Assembly (NCBI RefSeq): GCF_009827655.1
Contig: NZ_WTYV01000003.1
Location: 248,001 to 312,000, forward strand
DNA: 64,000 bases
Direction: 5' to 3'
From: Alteraurantiacibacter buctensis
GTDB taxonomy: Bacteria; Pseudomonadota; Alphaproteobacteria; Sphingomonadales; Sphingomonadaceae
Position numbers and translations under genes: made by a program
Notes under the pieces: generated by a model
Seen by the model: only the letters and a program-made list of their open reading frames with translations
Told to the model about the DNA's origin: nothing
Databases searched by the model: none
In this document: positions 50,059-60,216 of the stretch, piece after piece
Layout: every line of letters starts with the position of its first letter
Numbering within the stretch: the first letter of the stretch is position 1

Positions 50059-50298
50059 TCAGCCCTCTGCCACCGCTTCGCGCTCGGCCCGCTCGTACTT
50101 CAGGCAGTCGAGGATCTTGGCGCCCGCGATGAAGACCGCGCCGGTGCAGGCCAGGAACAGCAGCCAGCCGCCGGTTCCGGGGAACTGTTCCAGGTAATGC
50201 GCGCCGCGGGTGCAGGCACCCAGCGCCAGGGCATAGATGATCAGGAAGGCTTCAACCCGCGTCTTGATCGTGAACAGCCGTGAGACCTTGCGCAGCAT
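50059..50298 (-). CDS. Small membrane protein, unknown function
   Basis: 79 residues from ATG 50298, preceded by AAGGG. Two transmembrane helices (FLIIYALALGAC and WLLFLACTGAVFIAGA) are joined by a short polar loop; the C-terminus is charged. No family recognised; similar short two-helix proteins are conserved near housekeeping genes in sphingomonads. Alone on its strand between tmRNA and astB. Confidence 0.7.
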   Translation of the reverse strand: MLRKVSRLFTIKTRVEAFLIIYALALGACTRGAHYLEQFPGTGGWLLFLACTGAVFIAGAKILDCLKYERAEREAVAEG

Positions 50299-50420
50299 TG
50301 CCAACCCTTTTTTTCCTTAACACCTGCATCCGCAAAACCCGTGCCAGTGGCAGAATCGTGCGGTTACCGATGGTTAACCGCCGACCGGGTGTAAGGCAAT
50401 CCGACAGGTCTAGGGGAAAC

Positions 50421-51671
50421 TCAGGAAAGGGCGGAAAGGTCCAGCGCTTCGAGCAAGCGCGCCCGTGCCGCGATGACCGTGGTGGCCAGCGCCTCGCTGC
50501 CCACGTCTGCCGTATCGATCTGTTCGGGCCAGTATCGGGCCACCACCTGCTCGATCATATCGGCGCGCCGCTCGTCCAGCAGGAAGCGCGGGTCCACCGT
50601 GGCGGGATCGGCCACCACGCGCAGCCGCAGGCAGGCAGGGCCGCCGCCGTTGGCCATCGACTGGCGCACGTCCACCACTTCCACCCGGCGGATCGGGCCG
50701 CTCCCTGACAGCATGTCCTGCAGGTAACTCCAGACCGGCGCGCTCTCGCGGCATTCGCCGGGTACCACCAGCGCCTGCTGCCCGCCGGGCAGGGTGAGGA
50801 GCTGGGCGTTGAACAGGTAGGACCGGATCGCCTCTGCCAGCGGCACCGCGCTGGCGGGCACTTCCACGATCTGCGCGCCCGGGCAGGCGGCGCGGATTGC
50901 GGCACAGGCGGCCGCAGGATCGGCGAAGGCCTGTTCGTGGGTGAACAGCGTCAGCCCGTCGGCCACGGCCACCACATCGTTGTGGAAGGCGCCGGCGGCA
51001 ATCGCCTCGGGGCTCTGTTCGATGAACAAAACGCGGGCGGGATCAAGGCCATGGCGGCGGGCGATGATGCGGCTGGCCTCCACGTTCTGGCGGGCGGGGA
51101 AGGGGCCACCGGGGCGGCCATAGACGAACACCTCCACGCCCGGTGCGCCGTGCCCGCCGCACAGCCGCATGTGGTTGGCCGCGCCTTCATCCCCGAAGGT
51201 GGGCGGCACCGGGCCGTGCACGGCGAAATGCGCCCTGTCGGCAAAGGCCAGTTGCAACTGGCGCAGCGTGTCTGGCCATTCGTGGCTGCGGTGCGGCATG
51301 GTGACGAGGTTGGCGACCGACAGGTGGCAGCGCCCGTCTGCCGTATCGGGCGCGGGGCTGACGGTGGCGGCATTGGCGGTCCACATGCTGCTGGCCGACC
51401 AGGCGCCCGCCACCAGTGCGGGATCGGTGGCGCTGTCGGCTGCAAGCTGCTCCAGCCAGCCGGTGCTGGGACGGGGCAGGGGGACGAAGAAACCCTGCGC
51501 CAGGCCCAGCCCGCGGTTACCGCGCATCTTGGCCAGTCCCTGCAAGGCCGCCGAGCGCGGATAGCTGGGGGCCCCGGCGTTCCTCGTAGCCGCCAGGTTG
51601 CCCAGGCTGAGGCCGGCATAGTTGTGGCTGGGGCCCACGATGCCATCGAAGTTGATTTCCACCAGCGGCAT
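50421..51671 (-). CDS. astB: N-succinylarginine dihydrolase
   Basis: 416 residues. EINFDGIVGPSHNYAGLS at the N-terminus, SSMWTANAATVSPA, FHNDVVAVAD and SMANGGGPACLRLR are AstB hallmarks; the catalytic Cys lies in GGGPACLRLR and catalytic His in FHND. It converts succinylarginine to succinylornithine, CO2 and ammonia. ATG 51671 is the family-like start; GTG 51680 overlapping the astA stop is an alternative. Third of three overlapping ast genes. Confidence 0.94.
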   Translation of the reverse strand: MPLVEINFDGIVGPSHNYAGLSLGNLAATRNAGAPSYPRSAALQGLAKMRGNRGLGLAQGFFVPLPRPSTGWLEQLAADSATDPALVAGAWSASSMWTANAATVSPAPDTADGRCHLSVANLVTMPHRSHEWPDTLRQLQLAFADRAHFAVHGPVPPTFGDEGAANHMRLCGGHGAPGVEVFVYGRPGGPFPARQNVEASRIIARRHGLDPARVLFIEQSPEAIAAGAFHNDVVAVADGLTLFTHEQAFADPAAACAAIRAACPGAQIVEVPASAVPLAEAIRSYLFNAQLLTLPGGQQALVVPGECRESAPVWSYLQDMLSGSGPIRRVEVVDVRQSMANGGGPACLRLRVVADPATVDPRFLLDERRADMIEQVVARYWPEQIDTADVGSEALATTVIAARARLLEALDLSALS

Positions 51672-51676
51672 GGCGC

Positions 51677-52705
51677 TCACCACCGCGCCACGTGGGTGAT
51701 GCTGTCACCCTCGGCCACGCCAAGCGCGGCAGCGCAGGCGGGGTCGATGGCCACGCCGTCTTCGCCAGACTGCACCCAGCCATAGGCGGCCCGGAATCCC
51801 GCGAGCCTTCCGGCGGAAACAAGGCGCTTGTCGCCCTGGCCTTCGCACAGCGACGGATCGATGCGCGCTACCGGGCTTTCCACCGCCTCGCGCACGGAGC
51901 GGATCTGGTCGGTCCGCGCGGTCATGGTGGGGCCGCCGTCAAAGATGTCGACGTAGTTTTCCCAGGCGAACCCTTCATCCTCCAGCATTCGCATGGCGGC
52001 GCGGCCCGATGGGTGGGGCTTGCCGATCACGCTGCGGGCGTGCTCGGACAGCATGGCGATATAGACCGGGTGCTTGGGCATCAGGTCGGCGATGAACTGG
52101 TTGCCGTACTTGGCGTTGAACTCGTCGGCTTCCTGGAAGCTCATGCCGAAGAAGCGACCCGCCACCCCGTCCCAGAACGGCGATCCGCCTGCCTCGTCGA
52201 TCACCCCGCGCAGTTCGGCCAGCGTGCGATCGGCAAAGCGGGCGCGGTGGTTGCGGATGAACAGGTAGCGGCTGCGGGCGATCAGCATCCCCAGGCCGCC
52301 CGCGCGTTCCCCCGGATGCAGGAACAGGCCGCCCACCTCGCTGGCCCCTTCCAGGTCGGTGGAGAGGTTGAGGATATCGGCGCGGAACGTGCGGCCCAGT
52401 TCCTCGCTGTGCTGGGTCAGCGCGCCGATGCGGTAGGAATAGAAGGGCCACTTCTGTCCCACCATGGCAAAGACCTGGCAGGTGCCGCGCACTTCGCCGG
52501 TGGCAACGTTTTCCAGCACGAAGACGAAAAGGTCATCCGCCGGTTCGTCATCATCGCGGGTGAAAGCGGCGGCGCTCTTTTCCAGCTTGGTAATCAGTGC
52601 CTTGCGATCGGGCGGCAGGTTGGTGAACCCGCCCCCGGTCAGCTTGGCCATTTCATAGAGCGCCTGCAGATCCCCCGGCGTGGCGGCGCGGATGCGGTGT
52701 GTCAC
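51677..52705 (-). CDS. astA: Arginine N-succinyltransferase
   Basis: 342 residues. RIRAATPGDLQALYEMA, GGGFTNLPPD, SEVGGLFLHPGERAGGLG-like acyl-CoA site (GGLFLHP) and FWDGVAGRFFGMSF are typical of AstA, a GNAT-like enzyme that transfers succinyl-CoA to arginine, the first AST step. Start is GTG 52705 in a GTGA overlap with the upstream M20 hydrolase. Enzymes AstC and AstD are not in the window. Confidence 0.94.
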   Translation of the reverse strand: MTHRIRAATPGDLQALYEMAKLTGGGFTNLPPDRKALITKLEKSAAAFTRDDDEPADDLFVFVLENVATGEVRGTCQVFAMVGQKWPFYSYRIGALTQHSEELGRTFRADILNLSTDLEGASEVGGLFLHPGERAGGLGMLIARSRYLFIRNHRARFADRTLAELRGVIDEAGGSPFWDGVAGRFFGMSFQEADEFNAKYGNQFIADLMPKHPVYIAMLSEHARSVIGKPHPSGRAAMRMLEDEGFAWENYVDIFDGGPTMTARTDQIRSVREAVESPVARIDPSLCEGQGDKRLVSAGRLAGFRAAYGWVQSGEDGVAIDPACAAALGVAEGDSITHVARW

Positions 52706-53913
52706 AACAGTTCCCCTTCGGCCAGCCGCGCCAGGACCAGGGCGGACAGCGCGGCCCGTTCGTGCAGCGACGGCACGATCATGAATTCCTGCGGCGAATG
52801 GATCGATCCGCCGCGCACCCCCATTGTATCGACCACCGGCACCCCGCAGGCGGCGATGTTGTTGCCATCGCACACTCCCCCGGAGTCCTGCCAGCCGATT
52901 GTCTGCCCCAGTGCTGCCCCGCAATCACGCACCAGGGCGAAGAGCTGCGCGGCACGGCTGTCAACCGGCTTGGGCGGGCGGGTGATGCCGCCATGGCAGT
53001 GGATCGATACTTCGTGCAGCCGCTCAATAACCTGCAGCAAATCGTTGAAGTCCGAAAGGAAATCCTCGGCCGCCTGATCGGTGCGCGGGCGGATGTTGAA
53101 GCGCAGCACGGCGTGGTCGGGCACCACGTTGTTGGCCGATCCGCCTTCGATCCTGGCCGGGTTGATGGGCAGGTCCGCGTGGCTCATCAGCTTCAGCCGC
53201 ACCGCGCAGTCGGCTGCCGCGACCAGCGCGTTGCGCCCGTCCTGCGGATTGCGCCCGGCATGGGCGGAGCGGCCGGTGAAGCATACCGAATAATTGCCGC
53301 TGCCGCCACGGGCATAGGCCAGCGTGCCATCGGCCAGGGCGCTGGGTTCATAGGTAAGCGCGGCGAACTTGCCCCGCGCCAGGCTGGCGATCAGCGGGGC
53401 CGAGGAGAGCGAGCCCGTCTCCTCGTCCGAATTGATCAGCACGTCGTAACCGCAAGCCTTGGCCTGGGGCAGCGTCTCGAACGCCTGCAGCGCGCCCAGG
53501 ATCACGGCAATGCCGCCCTTCATGTCGGCGGTGCCGGGGCCGTTCAGGGTGGCATCATCCAGCCATGCGACCTGCTGGAACGGGTGATCGGCCGGGAACA
53601 CCGTGTCCATGTGCCCGGTCAGCAGGAAGCGCCGTTCCGCCTCGGGCCGGACGCGCAGCAGCAGGTGGCGGCCATGCGGCTTTTCCACCTTCTTGCCCGT
53701 AGCGTCGAGCGCGGTGACGGTGGCCGGCTCGCGCAGCGAAACCTCGCCCGGCAGCACGCTGAAGGCGTGGGCCAATTGGTCTGCCAGCAGGGCCAGCCCC
53801 GCAAGGTTTCCGGTCCCGGTATTGATCGCCGCCCAGCCCAGCGTGTGCTGCAGCATGGGCGCAGCATCGATGCGGTCGATCAGGCTGGCTTCGGGGGCGG
53901 TCAGTTGTTTCAT
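52702..53913 (-). CDS. M20-family metallohydrolase in the ast operon
   Basis: 403 residues. Metal ligands are visible: TGHMDTVFP, GPGTADMKGG and SDEETGS; SAHAGRNPQ marks the dimerisation domain, and the C-terminal HSPQEF His is present. The family includes ArgE, DapE and carboxypeptidase G2. Its 4-nt overlap with astA argues that it acts in the same arginine succinyl pathway, perhaps in place of the succinylglutamate desuccinylase AstE. This is inference from gene order. Confidence 0.88.
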   Translation of the reverse strand: MKQLTAPEASLIDRIDAAPMLQHTLGWAAINTGTGNLAGLALLADQLAHAFSVLPGEVSLREPATVTALDATGKKVEKPHGRHLLLRVRPEAERRFLLTGHMDTVFPADHPFQQVAWLDDATLNGPGTADMKGGIAVILGALQAFETLPQAKACGYDVLINSDEETGSLSSAPLIASLARGKFAALTYEPSALADGTLAYARGGSGNYSVCFTGRSAHAGRNPQDGRNALVAAADCAVRLKLMSHADLPINPARIEGGSANNVVPDHAVLRFNIRPRTDQAAEDFLSDFNDLLQVIERLHEVSIHCHGGITRPPKPVDSRAAQLFALVRDCGAALGQTIGWQDSGGVCDGNNIAACGVPVVDTMGVRGGSIHSPQEFMIVPSLHERAALSALVLARLAEGELL

Positions 53914-54032
53914 GTGCAACCGGGTTTAAGGCAGAGTTCCCGCCTGTCAATCGTGCCATCGGTGCAGGCTTAACGGGCGGGTAGGAACTTGTGCGCTAGG
54001 GCGCGTGCGGGCTGCACAGAAAGGCACGAGCC

Positions 54033-54515
54033 ATGTTTGCTGCCAACAATCCCCGGGTGGAACCGCGCACGCGCGCGATGGTGCGTGCCCGCCTGCGCGA
54101 CGCCCAGGGCGAGCGGGACGTGTGCCTGATAGACATTTCCACGCGCGGCGTGCTGGCCACGGCAGAACATCCCCCAAGGCGCGGCGAATTCGTCGAGCTG
54201 CAGATCGGGCGCAACCGGCTGGCAGGGCAGGTCAAGTGGACGGGTGACCACCGCTTCGGGGTATCCCTGCGCGAACGGGTAAGCGTGGCGGCGATGGCCG
54301 AAGGCGGCAACGAGCCGGTGGAGCTGGCCCGATCGGTCAGCCAGGTCCGCGCGCGGCGTTCCACCGGCGATGCCTTGCTCAGCAACCCGCAGATGCTGGG
54401 GCGAATGTTCGATTTTGCCCTGCGCGTGGTGGCGGTGGCCTGCGTGGGCTACATCGCGTTCGATTCGATCGGCGAGGCCTTCGCCCCGCTGCAGGAAGCG
54501 ATGCGCGCGCGCTAG
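54033..54515 (+). CDS. PilZ-domain protein with C-terminal membrane helix
   Basis: 160 residues. The PilZ domain (about 5-90) has [25 protein letters not shown] and FGVSLRE; the RxxxR and (D/N)xSxxG motifs needed for cyclic-di-GMP binding are approximately present (RTRAMVR, DISTRG). A hydrophobic helix ([13 protein letters not shown]) lies near the C-terminus. It probably senses cyclic-di-GMP at the membrane. Convergent with rsmA, overlapping it by 4 nt. Confidence 0.82.
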   Translation: MFAANNPRVEPRTRAMVRARLRDAQGERDVCLIDISTRGVLATAEHPPRRGEFVELQIGRNRLAGQVKWTGDHRFGVSLRERVSVAAMAEGGNEPVELARSVSQVRARRSTGDALLSNPQMLGRMFDFALRVVAVACVGYIAFDSIGEAFAPLQEAMRAR

Positions 54516-55333
54516 CGCGGGCCCAGCTTGCGGGCCAGCGCCACGAAATCGGCCACCGCCAGCGTTTCGGCGCGGCGGGTGGGGTCGATCCCCAGGCCTT
54601 CCAGCGCCTCGACGGCCCCTGGCAGGCCCTTCAGGCTCTGCCGCAGCATCTTGCGTCGCTGGCCGAATGCCGCTTCGGTCACCTGCGCCAGCCGTTTTGC
54701 GGATACCCCTTCGGGCATGGCGGCGGGGGTTACGTGGACGATGGCGCTCATCACCTTGGGCGGGGGCGTGAAGGCGCTGCGGTGCACCTTCATCGCCAGC
54801 CGGGCGTTGCTGCGCCACTGGGCCAGGACGGCGAGGCGGCCATAGGCGCCGCTGTCCGGATCGGCGACAATCCGCTGCGCCACTTCCTGCTGGAACATCA
54901 GCGTCAGGCTGGTCCACAGCGGCGGCCAGCCTTCTCCGTCAAGCCAGCGGGTGAACAGCGCGGTGCCCACGTTGTAGGGCAGGTTGCTGGCAATGGCGAA
55001 GGGCTCGCCCATCAGCTCGGCATGGTTGATGGCCAGGGCATCGCCCTCGATCACCCGCAGCTTTCCGGGAAAGGCTTCGCCTAGTTCGGCGAGGGCAGGC
55101 AGGCAGCGCCGGTCCATCTCGATGGCGGTTACGCGGGCCCCGGCGCGCAGCAGGGCGCGAGTCAGGCCGCCGGGGCCGGGGCCCACTTCCAGCACGGCCT
55201 TGTCCGAAAGATCGCCCGGGATGGCGGCAATGCGGTCCAGCAACTGTTCGTCGAACAGGAAGTTCTGCCCCAGCGCCTTGCTGGCGCTGAGCCCGTGGCG
55301 GGCGATGACTTCACGTAAGGGCGGCAGGCTCAC
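54512..55333 (-). CDS. rsmA: 16S rRNA dimethyladenosine transferase
   Basis: 273 residues. [20 protein letters not shown] site [12 protein letters not shown] (about residue 49) and catalytic NLPYNVGT (about 115) define RsmA/KsgA, which dimethylates two adjacent adenines at the 3' end of 16S rRNA. ATG overlaps the pdxA stop. Part of the conserved lptD-surA-pdxA-rsmA order. Confidence 0.96.
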   Translation of the reverse strand: MSLPPLREVIARHGLSASKALGQNFLFDEQLLDRIAAIPGDLSDKAVLEVGPGPGGLTRALLRAGARVTAIEMDRRCLPALAELGEAFPGKLRVIEGDALAINHAELMGEPFAIASNLPYNVGTALFTRWLDGEGWPPLWTSLTLMFQQEVAQRIVADPDSGAYGRLAVLAQWRSNARLAMKVHRSAFTPPPKVMSAIVHVTPAAMPEGVSAKRLAQVTEAAFGQRRKMLRQSLKGLPGAVEALEGLGIDPTRRAETLAVADFVALARKLGPR

Positions 55334-56397
55334 CTGCTGGCAGCCCGGTGCGCGACGGCCTGCGCGGCCATCCGCAGGGCGGCCACCAGCGAGGCCGGGT
55401 TGGCGATGCCCTGTCCGGCGATGTCGATGGCGGTGCCGTGATCGGGCGATGTGCGCACGATGGGCAGGCCCAGCGTCATGTTCACGCCCTCGTCGAAATC
55501 GAGCGTTTTCAGCGGCACCAGCGCCTGGTCGTGATACATGGCCAGCGCCACGTCATAGGTGCCGCGCTTGTGGGGGGCGAACATCGTATCGGCGGGGTGC
55601 GGGCCGGTGGCGGCGATCCCTTCGGCAATCAGGCGGCCGATGGCGGGGCCGATAATCTCGCGTTCCTCCATCCCCATCCGGCCCTTCTCGCCCGCATGGG
55701 GATTGAGGCCGGCCACGGCGATGCGCGGGGCGGCAAGGCCGAAATCGCGCCGCAGCGCCCGGTCGATCACCCGCGCGCGGCGCAGGATCAGCTCTTGCGT
55801 AATCAGGCCGGCGACTTCGGATATGGCGACGTGGATGGTCAGCGGCACGGCCTTGAGGCTGGGGCCGGCCAGCAGCATCACCGCGTCATCCTCAGGCACA
55901 TCGCAGGCATGGGCGAGGTATTCGGTCTGGCCGGGGAAGGCAAAGCCCACTTCGGCGAGCGCCGCCTTGCTGACGGGGGCGGTGACCACCGCCGAAGCTG
56001 CGCCGGACAGGGCCAGCGAGGTGGCCAGTTCCAGCGAATGCAGCGCCAGCGCCGCACCTTCACGGTCGGGCTTGCCGGGAGTGTAGCGGCCATCGCCGCC
56101 CGCTCCCAGCACCGGCAGGGCGTGGGCATACATGGCCAGGGCTTCGCGCGGGTCCTCGATAATGCGTACGGGCACGTCCAGCCCGCGCGACTTGGCCGCC
56201 GCTTCGAGCACATGGGCCCCGCCCGCCACCAGGAAGGGCGGCAGGTCCAGCGCCGCGCGGTCTGCCCAGGCAGCAGCGATCAGTTCCGGGCCTACGCCCG
56301 CCGGATCGCCCAGGGACACGGCAAGGGGCGACAGGGCGAGAGGCGCGTTGGCGAGTGGAGCCACGGCGCGCGCGTCAGTCGTAATCGATGACCGCAT
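55330..56397 (-). CDS. pdxA: 4-hydroxythreonine-4-phosphate dehydrogenase
   Basis: 355 residues from ATG 56397, which lies 23 bp inside surA; a GTG at 56364 beyond the surA stop is an alternative that would shorten the N-terminus by 11 residues. [39 protein letters not shown] and [10 protein letters not shown] are PdxA hallmarks with the zinc-binding histidines. It oxidises 4-phosphohydroxy-L-threonine in pyridoxal phosphate biosynthesis. Confidence 0.95.
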   Translation of the reverse strand: MRSSITTDARAVAPLANAPLALSPLAVSLGDPAGVGPELIAAAWADRAALDLPPFLVAGGAHVLEAAAKSRGLDVPVRIIEDPREALAMYAHALPVLGAGGDGRYTPGKPDREGAALALHSLELATSLALSGAASAVVTAPVSKAALAEVGFAFPGQTEYLAHACDVPEDDAVMLLAGPSLKAVPLTIHVAISEVAGLITQELILRRARVIDRALRRDFGLAAPRIAVAGLNPHAGEKGRMGMEEREIIGPAIGRLIAEGIAATGPHPADTMFAPHKRGTYDVALAMYHDQALVPLKTLDFDEGVNMTLGLPIVRTSPDHGTAIDIAGQGIANPASLVAALRMAAQAVAHRAASR

Positions 56398-57721
56398 CGC
56401 GCCGCAGGTCGCGCAGATAGCTTTGCGCGCGGCGGTTGATGCGTTCCTGCTCCAGCGAGTTCATCAACTGGTCGAACTGCGGGGCCTGCGCCTGTGCCGG
56501 CGGATCGTCACGCCCGCACAGCAGCAGCACGCGCACCCCGTTCTGCAGGTCACCGAAGGGCGGGGTAGCCTCGCCCACGTTCATCCGCAGCAGCAGGGTT
56601 TGCAGGGCCTCGGGCAAGTCACGAGCCGACATCTGGTCGTTTTGCTGCACCGTCGCGCCGATGGCGGCGGCGCGGGCATCGGCATCGCCGCATCCCTGGA
56701 ACTGCTCGACCGCGCTGGCGAACTGTTCGGCGCGCAGCTGGGCCTCCGTCTCGGTGGTGCCGGGGGCGAACTCGATCGACACCTGCTTCAGGCTGAGCAC
56801 GGCATCGCGTGGATCGGACATGCCGATCTGGCGCTTGTCGATCAGGTAGATGATCGAAAAGCCGCCGGGAATTTCCAGCGGGCCGACAAGCTGGCCGGGC
56901 ACCATCTCGCGCACCGCGCCTTCCATCGTCGGGTTCTGCAACCGTTCCAGCTGCAGCCAGCCAAGGTCACCGCCGGTCACCTTGCTCGACGCTTCGGAAT
57001 AGGTCTGCGCGGCAGCCACGAACGAGCCGCCCTGGCGCAGCAGGTTGACGATCTGCTGGGCGTTAGCGCGCACCTGGTCACGCGTGTTGGGGTTGGCCGA
57101 GAGGTAGATCTCGCCGATGCGGTATTCAAACTGGCCGCGCGATGCCTGCATCTGGGCCAGCAGTTCGTTCACCTCCTCCGCCGACACGTTGATGAAGGGG
57201 GTGACATTGCGGCGCAGCAGCCGTTCCCAGGCAAGCTGGCCCTGGATCTGCCGCTTCATCGTGCGCGGGCTGGCACCGATGGAGGTGAGGAACTCGTCCA
57301 TCTGCTCGGGCGTGCGGTTGAACTGCTCCAGCGCATAGCTGGCATAGCTCTCGTTCACTTCCTCGGCCGTGACTTCCATTTCCTGGGCCACGGCTTCCTG
57401 CACCTGCAGCGTCTCGTCGATCAGGCTGCGCAGCACCTGCAGGCGCAGGCTCTGCATCTGCTCGGGCGGGATCTGCGCCTCGTTGGAAGCAACGATCAGG
57501 GCCACGCGGTGGTCCACGTCAGTCCCGGTGATGATGTTGCCGTTCACCCGCGCGGTGGCGCGGCGCAGGTTGGGATCGGGCTGCTGCAAGAAATTGATGT
57601 CGTCAGGGAAATTGAACCCGTCGCTCTGGGCGGCCGCGCCAATCGGCAACAGCATGGCCAGTGCCAGCGGCGCGGCGAGCACGCGGCCAAAGAGAAGGTG
57701 GTTCCGGGCAAACCTGATCAC
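56375..57721 (-). CDS. surA: Periplasmic chaperone and peptidyl-prolyl isomerase
   Basis: 448 residues, start GTG 57721. Signal peptide ends GAAAQ. The SurA N-terminal helical domain (about 45-180) is followed by a parvulin rotamase domain (about 185-290; GGDLGWLQ and PGQLVGPLEIPGGFSIIYL-type motifs, here in part) and a degenerate second one (about 320-400). It helps fold outer-membrane proteins such as LptD, encoded just upstream. Confidence 0.92.
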   Translation of the reverse strand: MIRFARNHLLFGRVLAAPLALAMLLPIGAAAQSDGFNFPDDINFLQQPDPNLRRATARVNGNIITGTDVDHRVALIVASNEAQIPPEQMQSLRLQVLRSLIDETLQVQEAVAQEMEVTAEEVNESYASYALEQFNRTPEQMDEFLTSIGASPRTMKRQIQGQLAWERLLRRNVTPFINVSAEEVNELLAQMQASRGQFEYRIGEIYLSANPNTRDQVRANAQQIVNLLRQGGSFVAAAQTYSEASSKVTGGDLGWLQLERLQNPTMEGAVREMVPGQLVGPLEIPGGFSIIYLIDKRQIGMSDPRDAVLSLKQVSIEFAPGTTETEAQLRAEQFASAVEQFQGCGDADARAAAIGATVQQNDQMSARDLPEALQTLLLRMNVGEATPPFGDLQNGVRVLLLCGRDDPPAQAQAPQFDQLMNSLEQERINRRAQSYLRDLRRDAVIDYD

Positions 57722-57859
57722 TATGTTTTCAATCCTGTAAACGGTGCGCCGAGGGCGCCTTCTGGTCCTGCGCGGTCACCTGCATCCGGCAGGCTGAACC
57801 CAAGCTGATCGGCCTGATAGCCGCTTTGCCCGTGGATGCCAACGCGCGCAGCCCGGCTA

Positions 57860-60118
57860 TCAGCGGAATCCGATGTTGCGTAAGGAGAAATTGACGCGGA
57901 ACGAGTTGCCGCGCCGTGCATCGGCCAGCGCCACGAAATCCCGTCGCCAGGTGAAGCTCATCTCCAGGCAGTCGTCCGAATAGGCCACGCCCAGCCGGGT
58001 GCGCAGTGGCTCGAACCCGTCCGAGTTCAGCGTGGGATCTTCCGCCCGGTTGGTAAGGTTGGTCACCGCCGAGCCGAACACCGACCAGTAGCGGGCAAAG
58101 GTGACGCGGCCGGCCACGCGCAGTTCCTCGCGGTCCTGCAAATCCTCGAAGGTCACATCGACATCGCGGTTGAGGCGCAGGTAGCCCACTTCCACATAGT
58201 TGCGATCGTTGCCGAAGGTGGCGTCGATCTCGTTGCGGCGCACCGCCAGGTTGTCCTTGTCCAGCCGGAAGCGGTGGGTGAACTTGACCACGTCGCGATA
58301 GCGCACCGTGCTGCGGCCCACGAAGTCCGAGAACTGCTCGTTCAGGCCCGTGCCATCGGGGAACAGGGCGGCGCGGTCGGTGAGACGATAGGATTGCCCG
58401 AAGCTCGATTCCAGCCGCCAGCCGGGCAGGTTGGCCTGCCAGTCCAGGCCATAGGTCATGCGCACGCCGTCTTCCACCCGGTCATACCCGGCGAAGCGGT
58501 TGAGCGCGAAGAGGTTGCTGTCCTCCAGGTCGATGGCGCGGGCATCCTCGTTCGGGATGGCCAGGTTGCGTGTGGGCGGCGTGGCCACCAGTTGCACGCG
58601 CGGGGTTATCACCTGCGTGCCGCCCAGGAAATCGCCCAGCAGCGGCCACTTCACGTCCACCGCAGTCGTGGCCACGCCGCGCATCTGCCAGCCGGGCAGG
58701 CCGCGATAACTGGGCGTCTGCGTCAGCAGGTTCTGGTCGGAATTGTAGGCATCGCCGCGCACCAGTGCGGTCAGCGTCACCTCCTGGCCCAGCGGGGTGA
58801 TGCGGCGCATGTCCCACTGCGCGCGGACGAAGGCGCGCTGCGTGTCCTGCCCCTCGGCGCGGGTGATCGCCAGGGTGTTGGCCTGCAGGCTGACCCGCCC
58901 GCCGAGTACCGGATTGCGCAGCCGCAGCCGGTAATCCAGCAGCGGCAGGGCCAGCGGCACGGTCTTCTGGTCCTGCGGGATCAGCAGGGCCTGGGTGGCC
59001 CAGCCGCTGATCGACAGGTAGCTGTCGGCATCGATCCGCTCGATGTTGAAGGTGGAGCGCAGGCGATCCTCGCGCGTGATGTCGTACCGGCGCAGGAAGG
59101 TGCGGTCGCTCGCCACGCGCAGCGATCCGGTGACGCTCCAGTTGGGATCGAGCTGCCAGCGACCGTTGGTGAACAGGTAGCCGCGCAGTTCCTCCTGCGC
59201 GGTGGGCACGGTGGAATTGAGCGGAATGCGCGTGGAATAGGTGCCATAGGCGCTGACCTGGAAGGCCCCGGTCTGGTTCAGTTGCCGGTACTGGGCCGAC
59301 ACCATGGGCACCGCGCCGGTGTAGAAATAGCCCATCAGGGTCAGGTCGCGGTTCTCGGCCAGGCGCCAGTAATAACCCTGCGACAGCTCGAAGCCGTTGC
59401 TGGCGGAATAGCCGGCATCGGGCATCAGCACGCCGCTGGCGGGGCTGCCGTCGGCGCTGAGCACCAGGCCGGGCAGCGGCAGGACCTGCGCCCCGAACAG
59501 TTCCAGGTGCGCGCCCTCGAAGCGGATCCGCTGGGTGGTCGAATCGTAGAACACCCGTCGCGCGGTGACCCGCCAGCTCGGGTCCCTAGGGCAGCCCTCG
59601 GCATCGACCACGGCGCAACTGGAATAGGCGGCCATGTCCAGCACGATGTCGCCCGCATCGTCGCGCCGGGCCATGTCGGCGGCCAGCCGCCCGCCCTGGC
59701 GGAAGGCGAGCAGCATGTTGCTCATCGCGCCGGCCTTCAGCTCGTCGGTCAGTTCCAGCCGTTCGGTGAACAGCTGGTTGCCGTCATCGTCAACCAGTTG
59801 CACGTTGCCGGTGGCCACGATCTCGCCGCTGGTGCGGTTCCATGTGATGGCATCGGCACGCACCGACTGGTCGCCGGAACGGGCCAGTACATTGCCGGTG
59901 GCGGTCACCGTATCGGCGTTGTTGTCATAGGCCAGCCCGTCCGCCTCGAAAGCGATCTCGCGCCCGGCCAGCGGGTTTTCTGCCGCCTGCTCCTGGTCCT
60001 GCGCCGCCACGGGAGCGCCGTGGACGATAGATACGCCAAGCAGGCCGCAGGCAAGCAGGTGCCGGGCAGACAAGCAGGTGGGCAAGCCTTGCGGCGGCAA
60101 CTTGGCGGGGGGGAGCAT
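57860..60118 (-). CDS. lptD: LPS-assembly protein LptD
   Basis: 752 residues. Signal peptide ends PVAAQD (about residue 40). The OstA/LptA-like jellyroll (about 50-170; ATGNVLARSGDQ, VATGNVQLVDDDG) is followed by the 26-strand LptD barrel (LLPDAGY-type and SYRGLPGWQMRGVATTA-like segments). It inserts lipopolysaccharide into the outer membrane with LptE. Only a few cysteines are seen, around AYSSCAVVDAEGCP, so disulfide wiring differs from E. coli. Confidence 0.94.
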   Translation of the reverse strand: MLPPAKLPPQGLPTCLSARHLLACGLLGVSIVHGAPVAAQDQEQAAENPLAGREIAFEADGLAYDNNADTVTATGNVLARSGDQSVRADAITWNRTSGEIVATGNVQLVDDDGNQLFTERLELTDELKAGAMSNMLLAFRQGGRLAADMARRDDAGDIVLDMAAYSSCAVVDAEGCPRDPSWRVTARRVFYDSTTQRIRFEGAHLELFGAQVLPLPGLVLSADGSPASGVLMPDAGYSASNGFELSQGYYWRLAENRDLTLMGYFYTGAVPMVSAQYRQLNQTGAFQVSAYGTYSTRIPLNSTVPTAQEELRGYLFTNGRWQLDPNWSVTGSLRVASDRTFLRRYDITREDRLRSTFNIERIDADSYLSISGWATQALLIPQDQKTVPLALPLLDYRLRLRNPVLGGRVSLQANTLAITRAEGQDTQRAFVRAQWDMRRITPLGQEVTLTALVRGDAYNSDQNLLTQTPSYRGLPGWQMRGVATTAVDVKWPLLGDFLGGTQVITPRVQLVATPPTRNLAIPNEDARAIDLEDSNLFALNRFAGYDRVEDGVRMTYGLDWQANLPGWRLESSFGQSYRLTDRAALFPDGTGLNEQFSDFVGRSTVRYRDVVKFTHRFRLDKDNLAVRRNEIDATFGNDRNYVEVGYLRLNRDVDVTFEDLQDREELRVAGRVTFARYWSVFGSAVTNLTNRAEDPTLNSDGFEPLRTRLGVAYSDDCLEMSFTWRRDFVALADARRGNSFRVNFSLRNIGFR

Positions 60119-60216
60119 GGCTTGCCTATCGCACCGGCGCGCCTTAACTGCAACGCAGCAATTGGCGGCATTTCCAACAGGCCGCTGCTCCCCCGTTTCC
60201 GTTTGCCGGAGTTACC

